DNA from: Aureliella helgolandensis
Lineage (GTDB): Bacteria > Planctomycetota > Planctomycetia > Pirellulales > Pirellulaceae
Length of the DNA: 64,000 bases
Reading direction: 5' to 3'
Assembly (NCBI RefSeq): GCF_007752135.1
Contig: NZ_CP036298.1
Span: forward strand, 62,001 to 126,000
The notes below the pieces were generated by a model. It saw only the letters and a list, made by a program, of their open reading frames with translations, was not told the DNA's origin and made no database searches. Positions within the stretch are counted from its first letter, which is position 1. The number at the start of each line of letters is the position of its first letter. Below, piece by piece: positions 1 to 8,389 of the stretch. The position numbers were made by a program, and so were the translations under genes.

Positions 1-1584
1 CTCTCGCAAGCCGGTTCGCTGAAAGGCGCGCAAGACTGCAATCAGCTGCTCCAGGTCTGAGGCGGAGAGTAGTGGGAACGCTGGCATCGACGATCCGGCT
101 TGCCCATGTCGGATTGAGCGAATGACATCGTCGTCGGTGCCCAGTCCGTTGCTGGCTGAGACGATCCGCAGCGGCTCGCTGCGAAAGTTGCGAGGCGCTG
201 GGAAGAGGTGACGCGCCGCGCGACCATTCCCGGCCCCTGACTCACCATGGCAGGTCGCACACAGCTCGGAATAGAGCGCATACCCTGGCAGGCTGAGTGC
301 CTCGGTGTCTGCTGCTATCATCTTTCTTGGTGGAGCGATGGGAGGTGGATTGGATAAGTCAGCCACCGCAGCAATGGCAGCCGCCAAGCCCGAATCGCCC
401 GGATACATGGCTTGCTTGCCGATCAAGTCACCATAGCGTCGCATCCGCGCCACTCGCTCGAAATTGGTCTCGAAGACTTGGTGGGCCAGGGTGGGCTGAC
501 CGCTGAGTGCCAGCGTGGTCGCAATGTCCGTCACGCGTTGCATCATTGGCAAGCTGGCGGAGTGCTGTCCCTGAAAATTTAGCCGAAACGCTTGGTCGGC
601 CAAATTGCGGAAATCTTCGATGCCCGCCAACTGCGTTTGAGCTAAATGGCCCAAGCTGTCTGCGTAGTTTCCAAGGTCGAGTTCCACTTCAGCCAGCTCG
701 AACAACGCCAGTGGGTCGGTGGGTTCCCCATCAAATAGTTCCCGTGCGAGAGAGGCATCTCCTCCTTGGCGACGGGCCTGCGAGAGTCGGATACTGGCTT
801 CACGATTCTGCGGAAAGTGGACTGCAAAGTACTCCAAAATCGCGCGTGCTTTGGTTGTGTCCAGGAATCGAGGCTGGGCGTAGAGTTCGGCGAGCGCAAG
901 ATACGCGAGCTCGTTGCGAGGAGACAAGCGGATCGCTTCCCGCAAGGCATCGGCTGCTCCTGCCGTTTCTCCCCTGCTGAGTAGGAGGGCAGCGTAGATG
1001 CGTAGCTGATTCGATTTGGTGCTTTGCTCCGCCGCCGCGGCGTCCTTCTGCCACCGCTTGAAGATTTTGTGGGCCGCGTCCAGATCGTTGGCGAACAATG
1101 CGCCTTGCACGACGGCGGGTGCCGCCTCGGGAAACTCTACACCAGCATCCAGTAGCCTTTCCAATTCTGCTTCTGGAGGCTGCTCGAAATCGCCTGACTG
1201 GGCTCGCAGCAATCGCTGCTCGTTAGCGACTTGCGGTGCAATGGCAAGCTCGTAACCTACCAATTCGACTAGCTGGCCAAACTCTACTTGGTGATTCAGT
1301 CGACGTTCACACTTGAGTGCTAGCAGGAAGAGGGCTGCATTGGCGTCGGATTCAAGCGAGAAGTCCTCGGAGACGATGGGGAACAGGGCCGCAGAGAGCT
1401 TCGACAGGTCACCTTTGTCATACTCTGTCTGCCAGTTTTCTAAATTGGGATCGGAGAGTTCCTGGGGCGTCTCGGTGCGCAGCGATGGCAGGCAGGTGAT
1501 GGCCGCAGCAATCCCTCCAACCACCACGAGCAGGCCCAGTCCCCAACTAAGAGTGTCTTTCAGCGATCTTCGACGAGTGTGCAT
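1..1584 (-). CDS. TPR-repeat/cytochrome c fusion protein, partial (runs off left edge)
   Basis: Open frame of 528 codons from the ATG at 1584 to the window edge with no stop, so the C-terminus is missing. Residues 14-35 form one hydrophobic segment behind an MHTRRR head, so an N-terminal anchor or uncleaved signal placing the rest outside the cytoplasm. Residues about 50-400 are alpha-helical with TPR-like spacing (for example the stretch around residues 205-235, ADALREAIRLSPRNELAYLA). A class I cytochrome c domain follows: haem motif CATCH at 442-446 and a probable distal Met ligand in SSMPAFP at about 499-504. Likely an exported electron-transfer protein with a protein-binding scaffold. It is transcribed divergently from the FG-GAP lipoprotein at 1783, which also has a haem motif, so the two may work together. 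The exact role is unknown. Confidence 0.82.
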   Translation of the reverse strand, partial: MHTRRRSLKDTLSWGLGLLVVVGGIAAAITCLPSLRTETPQELSDPNLENWQTEYDKGDLSKLSAALFPIVSEDFSLESDANAALFLLALKCERRLNHQVEFGQLVELVGYELAIAPQVANEQRLLRAQSGDFEQPPEAELERLLDAGVEFPEAAPAVVQGALFANDLDAAHKIFKRWQKDAAAAEQSTKSNQLRIYAALLLSRGETAGAADALREAIRLSPRNELAYLALAELYAQPRFLDTTKARAILEYFAVHFPQNREASIRLSQARRQGGDASLARELFDGEPTDPLALFELAEVELDLGNYADSLGHLAQTQLAGIEDFRNLADQAFRLNFQGQHSASLPMMQRVTDIATTLALSGQPTLAHQVFETNFERVARMRRYGDLIGKQAMYPGDSGLAAAIAAVADLSNPPPIAPPRKMIAADTEALSLPGYALYSELCATCHGESGAGNGRAARHLFPAPRNFRSEPLRIVSASNGLGTDDDVIRSIRHGQAGSSMPAFPLLSASDLEQLIAVLRAFQRTGLRE

Positions 1585-1782
1585 CTAGGGTCTCTAGAGA
1601 GCTGGAGAATTCGGGCGGTCCAGTGATCCGCGGATCGTCCGCAAGTGGTTTCAGGTACTATGGTATCATGCGCTGCCAGCAAGGCGGGGACACCCTGGGA
1701 AATGCTCTGGCGGTTTCTCAAAACTAGGGTTCAGCCCAATGGGTAGTCAAGGTAGCTAGGTCGACGATAATCGGAATTGGGA

Positions 1783-3411
1783 ATGATGCGTAGCATGTTG
1801 AAAGCGCGATGGGGAAGCACCAGAGGAATTCGCGCCGTCTGGGCGTGCTGCTCCAGCATCTGTCTAGCCAGCCTGTTCAGTGGTTGCCAAACCTCCGTGG
1901 AAACGCCCGCAGCCTTTGAAGAGCTGATGCTGACCCTTGAGCGTCCTACTGAGATCGCGGTTCGCGAGGGCACCGAGAGACCACCGGAAGCGATTGCGAG
2001 TTTTTGTGGAGACTGCCATGCGCTGCCTCAACCCGGTAGCTTCGAACGGGATGTGTGGTACGACGAAGTGCGGCTCGGCTTCGAAATGTATGCCCGTTCA
2101 GGACGCACCGATCTCACCCCTCCCACGATTGCGTCAGTCGTGCAGTACTACCGCCAGAGGGCGCCGCTGAGGTTGGAATTTCCCGAGCCACCGGAGGTGG
2201 ATCAGTCGTGGGCGGCGCGGTTCGAGACGACTAAGCTCGATTGGCTGGATCAGGCATACATCACCCCCGCGGTAGCTTCGGTTCAATGGTTGGAATTGAT
2301 GGCTCCTGGCGTGCAGCATTTGGTCGCCTGCGACATGCGGGATGGCAGTGTGAGTCTGGTCGATCCCAACCCAGAGAGTTCGACGCGAACGGTCTTGGCT
2401 AGACTGGGAAGTCCGTCCCGAGTTGCCATGTGCGACCTCGATGAAGACGGTTGGCAAGATCTAATCGTAGCTGACCTGGGGAGCATGAAGCCCTTTGAGC
2501 ACGGTTTTGGACAGATCGTTTGGTTGCGGCGGCAGCCTGAATCGGAGACGTTCGAGCCGCGCGCGCTTGTCCAAGGACTCGGCCGTGTTTCAGATGTAGT
2601 CGCGGGCGACTTTAACGACGATGGAGCCCTCGATATCGTAGCAGCCGAGTTTGGGCATCGGTTGTCTGGCGGTATCCGCTTGCTGACGAACACGAGTCGG
2701 GATCGCTCGCAGCCCACGTTTGCGGTCAGCGAAGTCGATCAGCGACCGGGAACCGTTCAACTGGTGCCGCAGGATTGGAACCGCGATGGCCACATGGATA
2801 TTGCTGCGGTGATTAGCCAGGAGTATGAAGCGGTTGAGTTGTTCCTCGGAGGCGAAAATCACTGGAAGCGGCAGGGCGTGTGGCAAGCTCCCGACCTCAC
2901 CTTTGGTTCGGTGGGGGCGACGCCAGCGGACCTGGATGGAGATGGCGACATGGATCTACTCTATGTCAATGGCGACACTTTCGACAACAACTATGCGAAT
3001 CCTGCGCATGGTCTGCAGTGGCTGGAGAATCAAGGCCAAGGAGAGTTCGCCTATCATCGGCTGTTGGACTTGCCAGGAGCCTATCGGGCCGTGGCCGCAG
3101 ATTTCGATGGCGACGACGACCTGGATATCGTGGCCGTTGCCAACTTGCCCCGCGGGGTCAAGCCGTTAGCGCTGCAGTCGAGCGAAACGGTTTCCATCGT
3201 GGTACTCGAACAGATTCGGCCATTGGAGTTTGCAACCCGCGTGCTGGAGCGAGGGACACCCCGCTATCCAGCACTCGAGTGCGGGGATTTCGATCAGGAC
3301 GGCCGCGTCGACTTTGCCGTCGGTGCGCAGCTTTTCGGCAGCGATGATGCGGAAAGTGCCGCGGCCAAATTGCCGCGGCTGACCGTCTGGTGGAATCGCC
3401 AGGAACGCTAA
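1783..3411 (+). CDS. FG-GAP/VCBS-repeat lipoprotein with CxxCH motif
   Basis: 542 residues from the ATG at 1783; an in-frame TTG at 1777 is a weaker alternative. The N-terminus has a basic head, a hydrophobic stretch and a lipobox LFSGC with Cys35, so a lipoprotein. A single haem-type motif CGDCH lies at residues 75-79. The C-terminal two thirds carry at least six Asp-rich calcium-loop repeats of the FG-GAP/VCBS type (DLDEDGWQDL, DFNDDGALDI, DWNRDGHMDI, DLDGDGDMDL, DFDGDDDLDI, DFDQDGRVDF), which predict a beta-propeller. Such proteins are common in planctomycetes and of mostly unknown substrate. It is divergent from the TPR-cytochrome at 1584 and its stop overlaps the stop of the next, convergent gene by 4 bases. 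A redox or binding role at the cell surface is inferred. Confidence 0.85.
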   Translation: MMRSMLKARWGSTRGIRAVWACCSSICLASLFSGCQTSVETPAAFEELMLTLERPTEIAVREGTERPPEAIASFCGDCHALPQPGSFERDVWYDEVRLGFEMYARSGRTDLTPPTIASVVQYYRQRAPLRLEFPEPPEVDQSWAARFETTKLDWLDQAYITPAVASVQWLELMAPGVQHLVACDMRDGSVSLVDPNPESSTRTVLARLGSPSRVAMCDLDEDGWQDLIVADLGSMKPFEHGFGQIVWLRRQPESETFEPRALVQGLGRVSDVVAGDFNDDGALDIVAAEFGHRLSGGIRLLTNTSRDRSQPTFAVSEVDQRPGTVQLVPQDWNRDGHMDIAAVISQEYEAVELFLGGENHWKRQGVWQAPDLTFGSVGATPADLDGDGDMDLLYVNGDTFDNNYANPAHGLQWLENQGQGEFAYHRLLDLPGAYRAVAADFDGDDDLDIVAVANLPRGVKPLALQSSETVSIVVLEQIRPLEFATRVLERGTPRYPALECGDFDQDGRVDFAVGAQLFGSDDAESAAAKLPRLTVWWNRQER

Positions 3412-3848
3412 TCTAAGACAATGTCAAAGCTTGATTCCGATTCTCCGACCGTGTGTTTGAGGCCTGAAGTGGTCTCTTTGGAGTACTGAACCGGCAACTC
3501 GTTCTTGACAGGGGAGTTGTCGATTTCGGTGGGATCGTAGGACTCCTCTTCCTCCTCCAGCGTTGAATCTGGATTGAAGTCTGGGGAGCTTTCGGAGGGC
3601 GGGGGCGGGGGCGAGTCAAATTTAAAGACTTTGATCATGTAGTCTCCCGGACGCGCACCATCGCCGTTGACATAGGTCGTCAGACTGTACTTGCCTTCCG
3701 CGTCGCTTTTCCCCGTGGCGCCCTCACCCCCCTCGCTGATCGATGTGAAGATGATCGTGGCACCGTCCACCGGCGCGCCCTTGTAGGTTACGGTGCCGGT
3801 GACTGGATAGGTTGGCGGATTGGATTCCGTGCTGCAGCCACCAAGCAT
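3408..3848 (-). CDS. Small carboxypeptidase-regulatory-like lipoprotein, 5' end disturbed
   Basis: The frame encodes LGGCSTESNPP then a transthyretin/CarboxypepD_reg-like beta-sandwich (PVTGTVTYKGAPVDGATIIF, residues about 16-35) and an acidic Ser/Pro/Glu-rich tail. This is the usual small planctomycete lipoprotein encoded directly after DUF1559 prepilin genes. The only ATG (3848) starts at MLGGC, too short for a signal peptide. The same frame upstream reads HAIVCCAALAMLGGC, a proper lipoprotein signal core, but has no ATG start. The frame upstream is instead overlapped by a prepilin head in another frame (3788..3946). The gene has therefore probably lost its own start through a deletion; it may be untranslated, or be translated by coupling to the prepilin frame. 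The product annotation is good; functionality is doubtful. Confidence 0.65.
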   Translation of the reverse strand: MLGGCSTESNPPTYPVTGTVTYKGAPVDGATIIFTSISEGGEGATGKSDAEGKYSLTTYVNGDGARPGDYMIKVFKFDSPPPPPSESSPDFNPDSTLEEEEESYDPTEIDNSPVKNELPVQYSKETTSGLKHTVGESESSFDIVLD

Positions 3849-3946
3849 CGCGAGCGCAGCACAGCAGACAATTGCATGATGGCAATCACCACCAGCAATT
3901 CCACTAAAGTAAAACCCAGATGTCTGAACGATTGCTGCTTTTTCAC
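3788..3946 (-). pseudogene. Prepilin-like (DUF1559-type) gene head, truncated
   Basis: A 52-codon frame starts at GTG 3946 with a Shine-Dalgarno-like AAGGG about 12 bases upstream and begins VKKQQSFRHLGFTLVELLVV followed by IAI. This is the type IV prepilin cleavage/methylation segment in the exact form seen in planctomycete DUF1559 proteins. Right after IAI the homology stops and the frame runs out of phase through the start of the lipoprotein gene to a TAA at 3788-3790. Normal DUF1559 proteins are several hundred residues long, so nearly all of the gene is missing. Because DUF1559 genes are normally followed by exactly the kind of lipoprotein found here, a single internal deletion joining the pilin head to the lipoprotein signal sequence explains the arrangement. 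Confidence 0.7.
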
Positions 3947-4512
3947 GATAAGTTCACCCTTGGATCAGGAAAGAAGAGATTACGAAAAGATCATAGAAGA
4001 GGGTTAAGATGCTTATGAAATCGTTATATATGGCTGCAGTGTTGCTTGAACGTCCGTTAGTGGCAACCTAAAGGCGGTTAGAGTCGTACTGGAGCTGACG
4101 GACCCACCTGAATGGCTCCTTTGCCCGAGAAGTTCCCTCTTTAATTACCGAAAGAATCTTCGGAAAACGCAGTGCCCTCTTAAGTTGCACTCCTATTGCG
4201 GTGGCTGTCGTTTGGCTAGGTAGCGAGGGTGCTTGTTGCTTTGGCAGGGGGATTCCCGCCCAACCGCTCAGCGATGTTGGCTGAAAACTTGGCGGTCGCT
4301 CAGGACCTTGGGTGCTCTACAGCTTGGGATTCGGTGATTCAAGAATAGTGCCGAGGATGAACGGCACTCGGCCAGCTCTGCGAGGGGGAGAATCTCGCCA
4401 GCACTGTCAGCTTGGCCGGCAATGCCTGACTGACGCGGGGCGCAGGGCGATTGTCCCGCATTCCTCATCGGTGGCGAACTGGAGCGGCCGCGCGGGCTCT
4501 ACGGGGTGGGCT
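3947..4512. other. Intergenic region, no gene seen
   Basis: 566 bases between the prepilin remnant and the Nudix gene. The part next to 3947 is AT-richer and probably held the promoter of the lost DUF1559 gene. I see no RNA gene, repeat or credible reading frame in the remainder. Confidence 0.5.
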
Positions 4513-5235
4513 CTATTGGGGCGGGCTGAGGAGCCCGATCAATTCACCTAAGAAGATCGCGGTAGCACCCCAGACTGCCACGCCATCGATCTCCAGCATG
4601 GGTGCTTGCCAGGCAGCGCGACCTCGAGAGAATCGACCGCTTTGGTGCAATTCTATGTTCAGGAGAGAGGCGAGTGGCAAACGCAGGACGCGGTCGACTT
4701 CCCGTTCACAAGGTGTGTAGACCAGTGGCTCACGGGCGATGGCCAGAAAAGGTTTGACGAAGTAGTTGCTGTTGTAGACGTGCAATGGTTGCAGCTCGCC
4801 AATGACCTGGCCTGGAAAACTAGCGAACCCAAGCTCCTCGCATAGCTCGCGCTGGGCCGCTTGAACGAAGTCTTCGCCCGCCTCAAGCCTTCCGCCAGGC
4901 AGGGAGACTTGTCCCGGATGGTCGGGTAGATGATTGGGGCGGACGGTGAGTGGAATCGACCAGTGGGATGCCCAGTTGGAAGCTAGCGAATCCGGGGCGG
5001 TAGGGTGCTGGGCGGTAGGGTACTGAGTGACATGTGGCCGTGCAGGCAGCGAGCTTGGTTCCAGCAGGATCATCACCGCCGCAGGTTTGGCCTTGGGGCA
5101 TGGGGGCCCAAAATGGCGTCCATAGGACAGTGAGGGACTGAATCGGGCTCGCGTTTGCTGCCGCAGCGCTAGCAAATTCGCATCCGCGAGTCGGAGTGTG
5201 AGTTGCAGTAGAAGTGCGTCGAGTCGATCGGTCAT
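4513..5235 (-). CDS. Nudix hydrolase, CoA pyrophosphatase type
   Basis: 240 residues from ATG 5235. The Nudix box is complete: G115-x5-E121-x7-R129-E-L-C-E133-E134-L-G, within GGRLEAGEDFVQAAQRELCE. Directly before it stands LTVRPNHLPDHPGQVSLPGG, the extended signature typical of the NudL/CoAse subgroup that cleaves coenzyme A to phosphopantetheine and 3',5'-ADP. The RE..EE residues bind the catalytic metals. An ill-conserved stretch at about 60-90 (HVTQYPTAQHPTAPDS) looks like an insertion. It is followed on the same strand by nothing obviously related; the HD-domain gene upstream ends 63 bases away. Substrate is inferred from the family signature only. Confidence 0.85.
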   Translation of the reverse strand: MTDRLDALLLQLTLRLADANLLALRQQTRARFSPSLSYGRHFGPPCPKAKPAAVMILLEPSSLPARPHVTQYPTAQHPTAPDSLASNWASHWSIPLTVRPNHLPDHPGQVSLPGGRLEAGEDFVQAAQRELCEELGFASFPGQVIGELQPLHVYNSNYFVKPFLAIAREPLVYTPCEREVDRVLRLPLASLLNIELHQSGRFSRGRAAWQAPMLEIDGVAVWGATAIFLGELIGLLSPPQ

Positions 5236-5298
5236 GAATCCACTGTCACGATAGAATTCCTGAGAGGGTTGGAGCCGAATCGGCCGGCTAGCTGAGCT

Positions 5299-6402
5299 TC
5301 AGCCCTGGTCATAGCTCAATTTCCGGAGGTAGTCGATGGCCATTTCGAGCTCCGTTGTTGGGACGCCCGGAACTCTTCCTCCCCGATCGCATTTGCCGAG
5401 CAGCACGAGTTCGTCATAGCTTTCGTTGTTGCGAAGCCGACGATGGGCCCGCGCACCGAGGCTTCCATCGGCGATCTTGTGAGCCAGCATGTGATGCTCG
5501 ATGAACCAAGCGGTGCGTTCGGTAATGAAGCCCTCCAAGGCCTCTAAACCAGCAGCCACATGATCTTGAGAGTCAATCCCTTTGCCCACGTCGTGCAGCA
5601 GGGCCGCCAGTAGGAACTCCTCGTCGTAGGGCAATTGATCGCATGCCAAATCGTAGACTTGCAGGCTGTGGTACAGCACGTCTCCTTCCGGATGGTACTT
5701 GGGGTGTTGTTTGACGTTTTCCAGAGGCAGCAGCAGTGCGGTGAACAGCTGGAAGGGGTCGGGGGCCTCCTCCAATCCCAGGAGCTCAGTCTCCAGTTCT
5801 AACTCGGGGTACTCTTGGTGCAGCAGTTGTTCGAGTTGAGGAAGGGTGGCTCGTTCGATCGGTCCCCCGGTGATGGAACTCTTGAACCCATGGCTGGCCA
5901 AGCTGGGAACGTAGACTGTCAGCTCGACTGGGAATGATTCACGCACGTGAATGTGCGTGTAGATTCGCTCTTCACCATCCTTCCGCACCCGCTTCCGTTC
6001 GATGTCGTAGAACAACATTTGTTCATCGAGAGGTGAAGTGACTGCATCGATACTGTCGGAGAAGACATGGATGTCGATGTCCGAGCCTTGGCGAACATGG
6101 CCGGTCAGCGTGCTGCCGATCAATTTCGGCTTAAAACGCTGCAGCAAACGCATGATTCTCAAGGCGACCAGCCGCATCTGCCGCAGGTTGTCCGAGCGGG
6201 AAGCCCCTTCATGGAGTCTGGCGAGCGACTGGATTTCGTCGCGAATTTCCGCATTGCTGGGGAGGTCGGAGGGTTTGACCCAGCCCTTGCACACCCGTTG
6301 GGCGGCTTTGTGCTTAGCTCGGTAGTACTCCGATTCTTGGCGGAAATACATCGCTCGAGCAGCTTCAAAACAAATCTGCCGTCGAAGTTTGTTAAATCTC
6401 AT
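5299..6402 (-). CDS. Nucleotidyltransferase-fold plus HD-domain protein
   Basis: 367 residues from ATG 6402. The middle shows a minimal nucleotidyltransferase signature, GSTLTGHVRQGSDIDIHVF (about 96-114), with the paired Asp residues that bind metal. The C-terminal half has an HD phosphohydrolase core: YHSL, then LLAALLHDVGKGID at about 265-278 and a downstream IEHHMLAH, supplying the His and Asp metal ligands. The combination of NTase and HD in one chain resembles tRNA nucleotidyltransferase/HD enzymes and GlnD in outline, but the length and the Arg/Lys-rich N-terminus do not match either. Family-level function (adding or removing a nucleotide from an RNA or protein) is plausible; the substrate is unknown. 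Encoded divergently from the ECF sigma factor at 6539. Confidence 0.75.
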   Translation of the reverse strand: MRFNKLRRQICFEAARAMYFRQESEYYRAKHKAAQRVCKGWVKPSDLPSNAEIRDEIQSLARLHEGASRSDNLRQMRLVALRIMRLLQRFKPKLIGSTLTGHVRQGSDIDIHVFSDSIDAVTSPLDEQMLFYDIERKRVRKDGEERIYTHIHVRESFPVELTVYVPSLASHGFKSSITGGPIERATLPQLEQLLHQEYPELELETELLGLEEAPDPFQLFTALLLPLENVKQHPKYHPEGDVLYHSLQVYDLACDQLPYDEEFLLAALLHDVGKGIDSQDHVAAGLEALEGFITERTAWFIEHHMLAHKIADGSLGARAHRRLRNNESYDELVLLGKCDRGGRVPGVPTTELEMAIDYLRKLSYDQG

Positions 6403-6538
6403 CTGAGGCGCCTAGGCCCTAGTGTGGCGCGATTGGTGGGCACGAGAATCAATGTGTTACAATGGGAGCGAAGTCGACATATCTTGTCCTGTGCCACCCC
6501 TTGTTAGACTACCGTCAAGCTTAGTTTGAGAACAGTCT

Positions 6539-7099
6539 ATGTCCGATCCGAAGTCTACGAGTCCGGACGAATTTGAGTCCTTCCGTTCGTACCTCCATAT
6601 TCTAGCAGAAACGCAACTTCATGCGCGACTCAAGAGCAAGGTGGATGCGTCCGACATTGTGCAGCAGACCATGCTGCAAGCCTATCAGGCCAGGGAGCAA
6701 TTCCGTGGTACCACCGAAGCAGAGAAAGCGGCTTGGCTGAGAACGATTTTGGGCAATGTGCTTAGTGGCTTGGCTCGTGGCTTCTCGCGGAAACGACGTG
6801 ATTTGTCCCGTGAGCAATCCATTCAAGCGGTCGAAAAATCGTCTTTGCAGCTCACGAATCTGCTCTCTGCCGACACCTCTTCCCCAAGTTCCGCCATGCA
6901 TCGGCACGAACGCGCGGATCAACTGGCCAAGGCGATGCTGCGTCTAACTGCCGAGCAACGCCAAGCCATCATGCTGAAGTATTGGCAGGGAGCCACCTTG
7001 GCAGAGATTGGTCAGCAGCTCGACAAATCCACCGAAGCGGTGGCCGGGTTGCTCTTTCGTGGCATGCAAAAACTGCGATCTGTGATCGAGAAAACGTGA
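6539..7099 (+). CDS. ECF-family RNA polymerase sigma factor
   Basis: 186 residues from ATG 6539. Region 2 is visible in HARLKSKVDASDIVQQTMLQ with the A-S-D-I-V-Q-Q motif typical of planctomycete ECF sigma factors. Region 4 contains the helix-turn-helix: LTAEQRQAIMLKYWQGATLA then EIGQQLDKSTEAVAGLLFRG. A linker of about 40 residues rich in Ser lies between. The protein redirects RNA polymerase to a small regulon. No anti-sigma gene is next to it; the following genes encode an 82-residue unknown protein and a TatD-like hydrolase. Planctomycete ECF factors of this type are often controlled by kinases rather than anti-sigma factors, but nothing in the sequence shows the partner. Confidence 0.88.
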   Translation: MSDPKSTSPDEFESFRSYLHILAETQLHARLKSKVDASDIVQQTMLQAYQAREQFRGTTEAEKAAWLRTILGNVLSGLARGFSRKRRDLSREQSIQAVEKSSLQLTNLLSADTSSPSSAMHRHERADQLAKAMLRLTAEQRQAIMLKYWQGATLAEIGQQLDKSTEAVAGLLFRGMQKLRSVIEKT

Positions 7100-7228
7100 A
7101 TCGATCTCGCGTTTGGCGGGCCTGTGCAGGCAACCCTTGTTGCCCGGCTTCCTTTGGACGACAATTGAGAGAGGTTCCTCCACCTATTTCCGTCCATCCC
7201 ACCTTCTTCATGAACATGTGAGAGCGCT

Positions 7229-7477
7229 ATGCAGAGGACCTCCAGTGACGTATTGAGCCAAGAATTCTTGCAAATTCGCGCAAAGATCTTGGAGATCGGG
7301 GCCTTTTTTGATCGTTTGGCTGAGGCGGGAGCCAGTCCTGACCAACCTCAGCCCAAGCAGCTCCTCGATCAAGGCTGCGCCATTTTGACCGACGATGAGC
7401 CTGATAAGGCGGCGCGGATCCAGCTCTTGTTCAGCCGAGAGTACGATGCCGATTGGAGGGATAAGTTCGGAATCTAA
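7229..7477 (+). CDS. Small conserved-looking protein of unknown function
   Basis: 82 residues from ATG 7229, with a purine-rich GAGAG just upstream. Predicted mainly helical (SQEFLQIRAKILEIGAFFDR), soluble and acidic, with no Cys pair, signal or membrane segment. It ends DADWRDKFGI, a compact domain-like C-terminus. The TatD-like hydrolase starts 55 bases downstream on the same strand, so the two probably form a transcription unit. I do not recognise the family. Its size and composition fit a small accessory protein of the hydrolase, which is inference from position only. Confidence 0.6.
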   Translation: MQRTSSDVLSQEFLQIRAKILEIGAFFDRLAEAGASPDQPQPKQLLDQGCAILTDDEPDKAARIQLLFSREYDADWRDKFGI

Positions 7478-7532
7478 GAATCGCTGTGCTTCACGAAATT
7501 CAACCCGACCCTACCGTAGAAGATTCAAACTC

Positions 7533-8345
7533 ATGTACTACGTCGACCCACACATCCATATGGTTTCGCGAACTACGGATGATTACGAAACCTTGGCTAA
7601 AATGGGCTGTGTCGCGGTGAGCGAACCCGCCTTTTGGGCTGGTTTCGACCGAGGGAGTGTGGATAGCTTTCGCGATTACTTTCGGCAACTGACCGAAACC
7701 GAGCCACGTCGAGCAGCCCAGTATGGCATCCAGCATTTCACGTGGCTCTGCATCAACGCTAAGGAAGCAGAGAATGTCAGTTTATCGCGCGACGTGATTG
7801 CCATGATTCCCGAGTTTCTCGATGCCCCCAATGTGATCGGGATCGGAGAAATTGGGCTCAACAAGAATACCAAGAACGAAGCCACGATCTTCCTTGAGCA
7901 TCTGGAATTGGCGATCAAGTATCAGCAACAAATTCTGATCCACACGCCTCACTTGGAAGACAAGCACCAGGGGACGCGAATGATCCTGGATATGCTGCAG
8001 GGCGACGCGCGGATCGAACCTGGCCGCGTGTTGGTAGACCATGTTGAAGAGCATACCATCGGCGCAGTACTCGACGCGGGCTTTTGGGCGGGGATGACAC
8101 TCTACCCGGTGACCAAGTGCACGCCCGCCCGAGCAGCCGACATGATCGAAAAATATGGTCCCGAACGCTTGATGGCCAATTCGGCGGGTGACTGGGGCCC
8201 GAGCAAACCAACGGCAATCCCAGACTTGGTCTTGGAACTGCGCCGCCGCGGCCACAGCGAGGCCGCGATTCGTCGGGTGGTCTACGAGAACCCGCTCAAG
8301 TTCTTCGCCCAAAGCAAGAAGTTCAATTTCTCTCCTCCAGAGTAA
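7533..8345 (+). CDS. TatD-family metal-dependent hydrolase (EboB-like)
   Basis: 270 residues from ATG 7533; the longer open frame upstream of this ATG overlaps the preceding gene and is not supported. The N-terminus MYYVDPHIHMVSRTTDDY carries the HxH metal-binding motif of amidohydrolase/TatD TIM barrels. Further metal-site candidates are GIGEIGLNK (about 105-113), ILIHTPH (about 136-142) and the His of LVDHVEEH. The phrase 'DPHIHMVSRTTDDY' resembles, from memory, the TatD-like protein of the Ebo metabolite-transport clusters rather than the DNase TatD. No other ebo genes are visible here. It likely acts in the cytoplasm on a phosphate or amide bond; substrate unknown. Confidence 0.78.
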   Translation: MYYVDPHIHMVSRTTDDYETLAKMGCVAVSEPAFWAGFDRGSVDSFRDYFRQLTETEPRRAAQYGIQHFTWLCINAKEAENVSLSRDVIAMIPEFLDAPNVIGIGEIGLNKNTKNEATIFLEHLELAIKYQQQILIHTPHLEDKHQGTRMILDMLQGDARIEPGRVLVDHVEEHTIGAVLDAGFWAGMTLYPVTKCTPARAADMIEKYGPERLMANSAGDWGPSKPTAIPDLVLELRRRGHSEAAIRRVVYENPLKFFAQSKKFNFSPPE

Positions 8346-8389
8346 GCCGTCGGAGGGACTTGTCTGAGATTGGAGTTCGTGAGCTCTAG

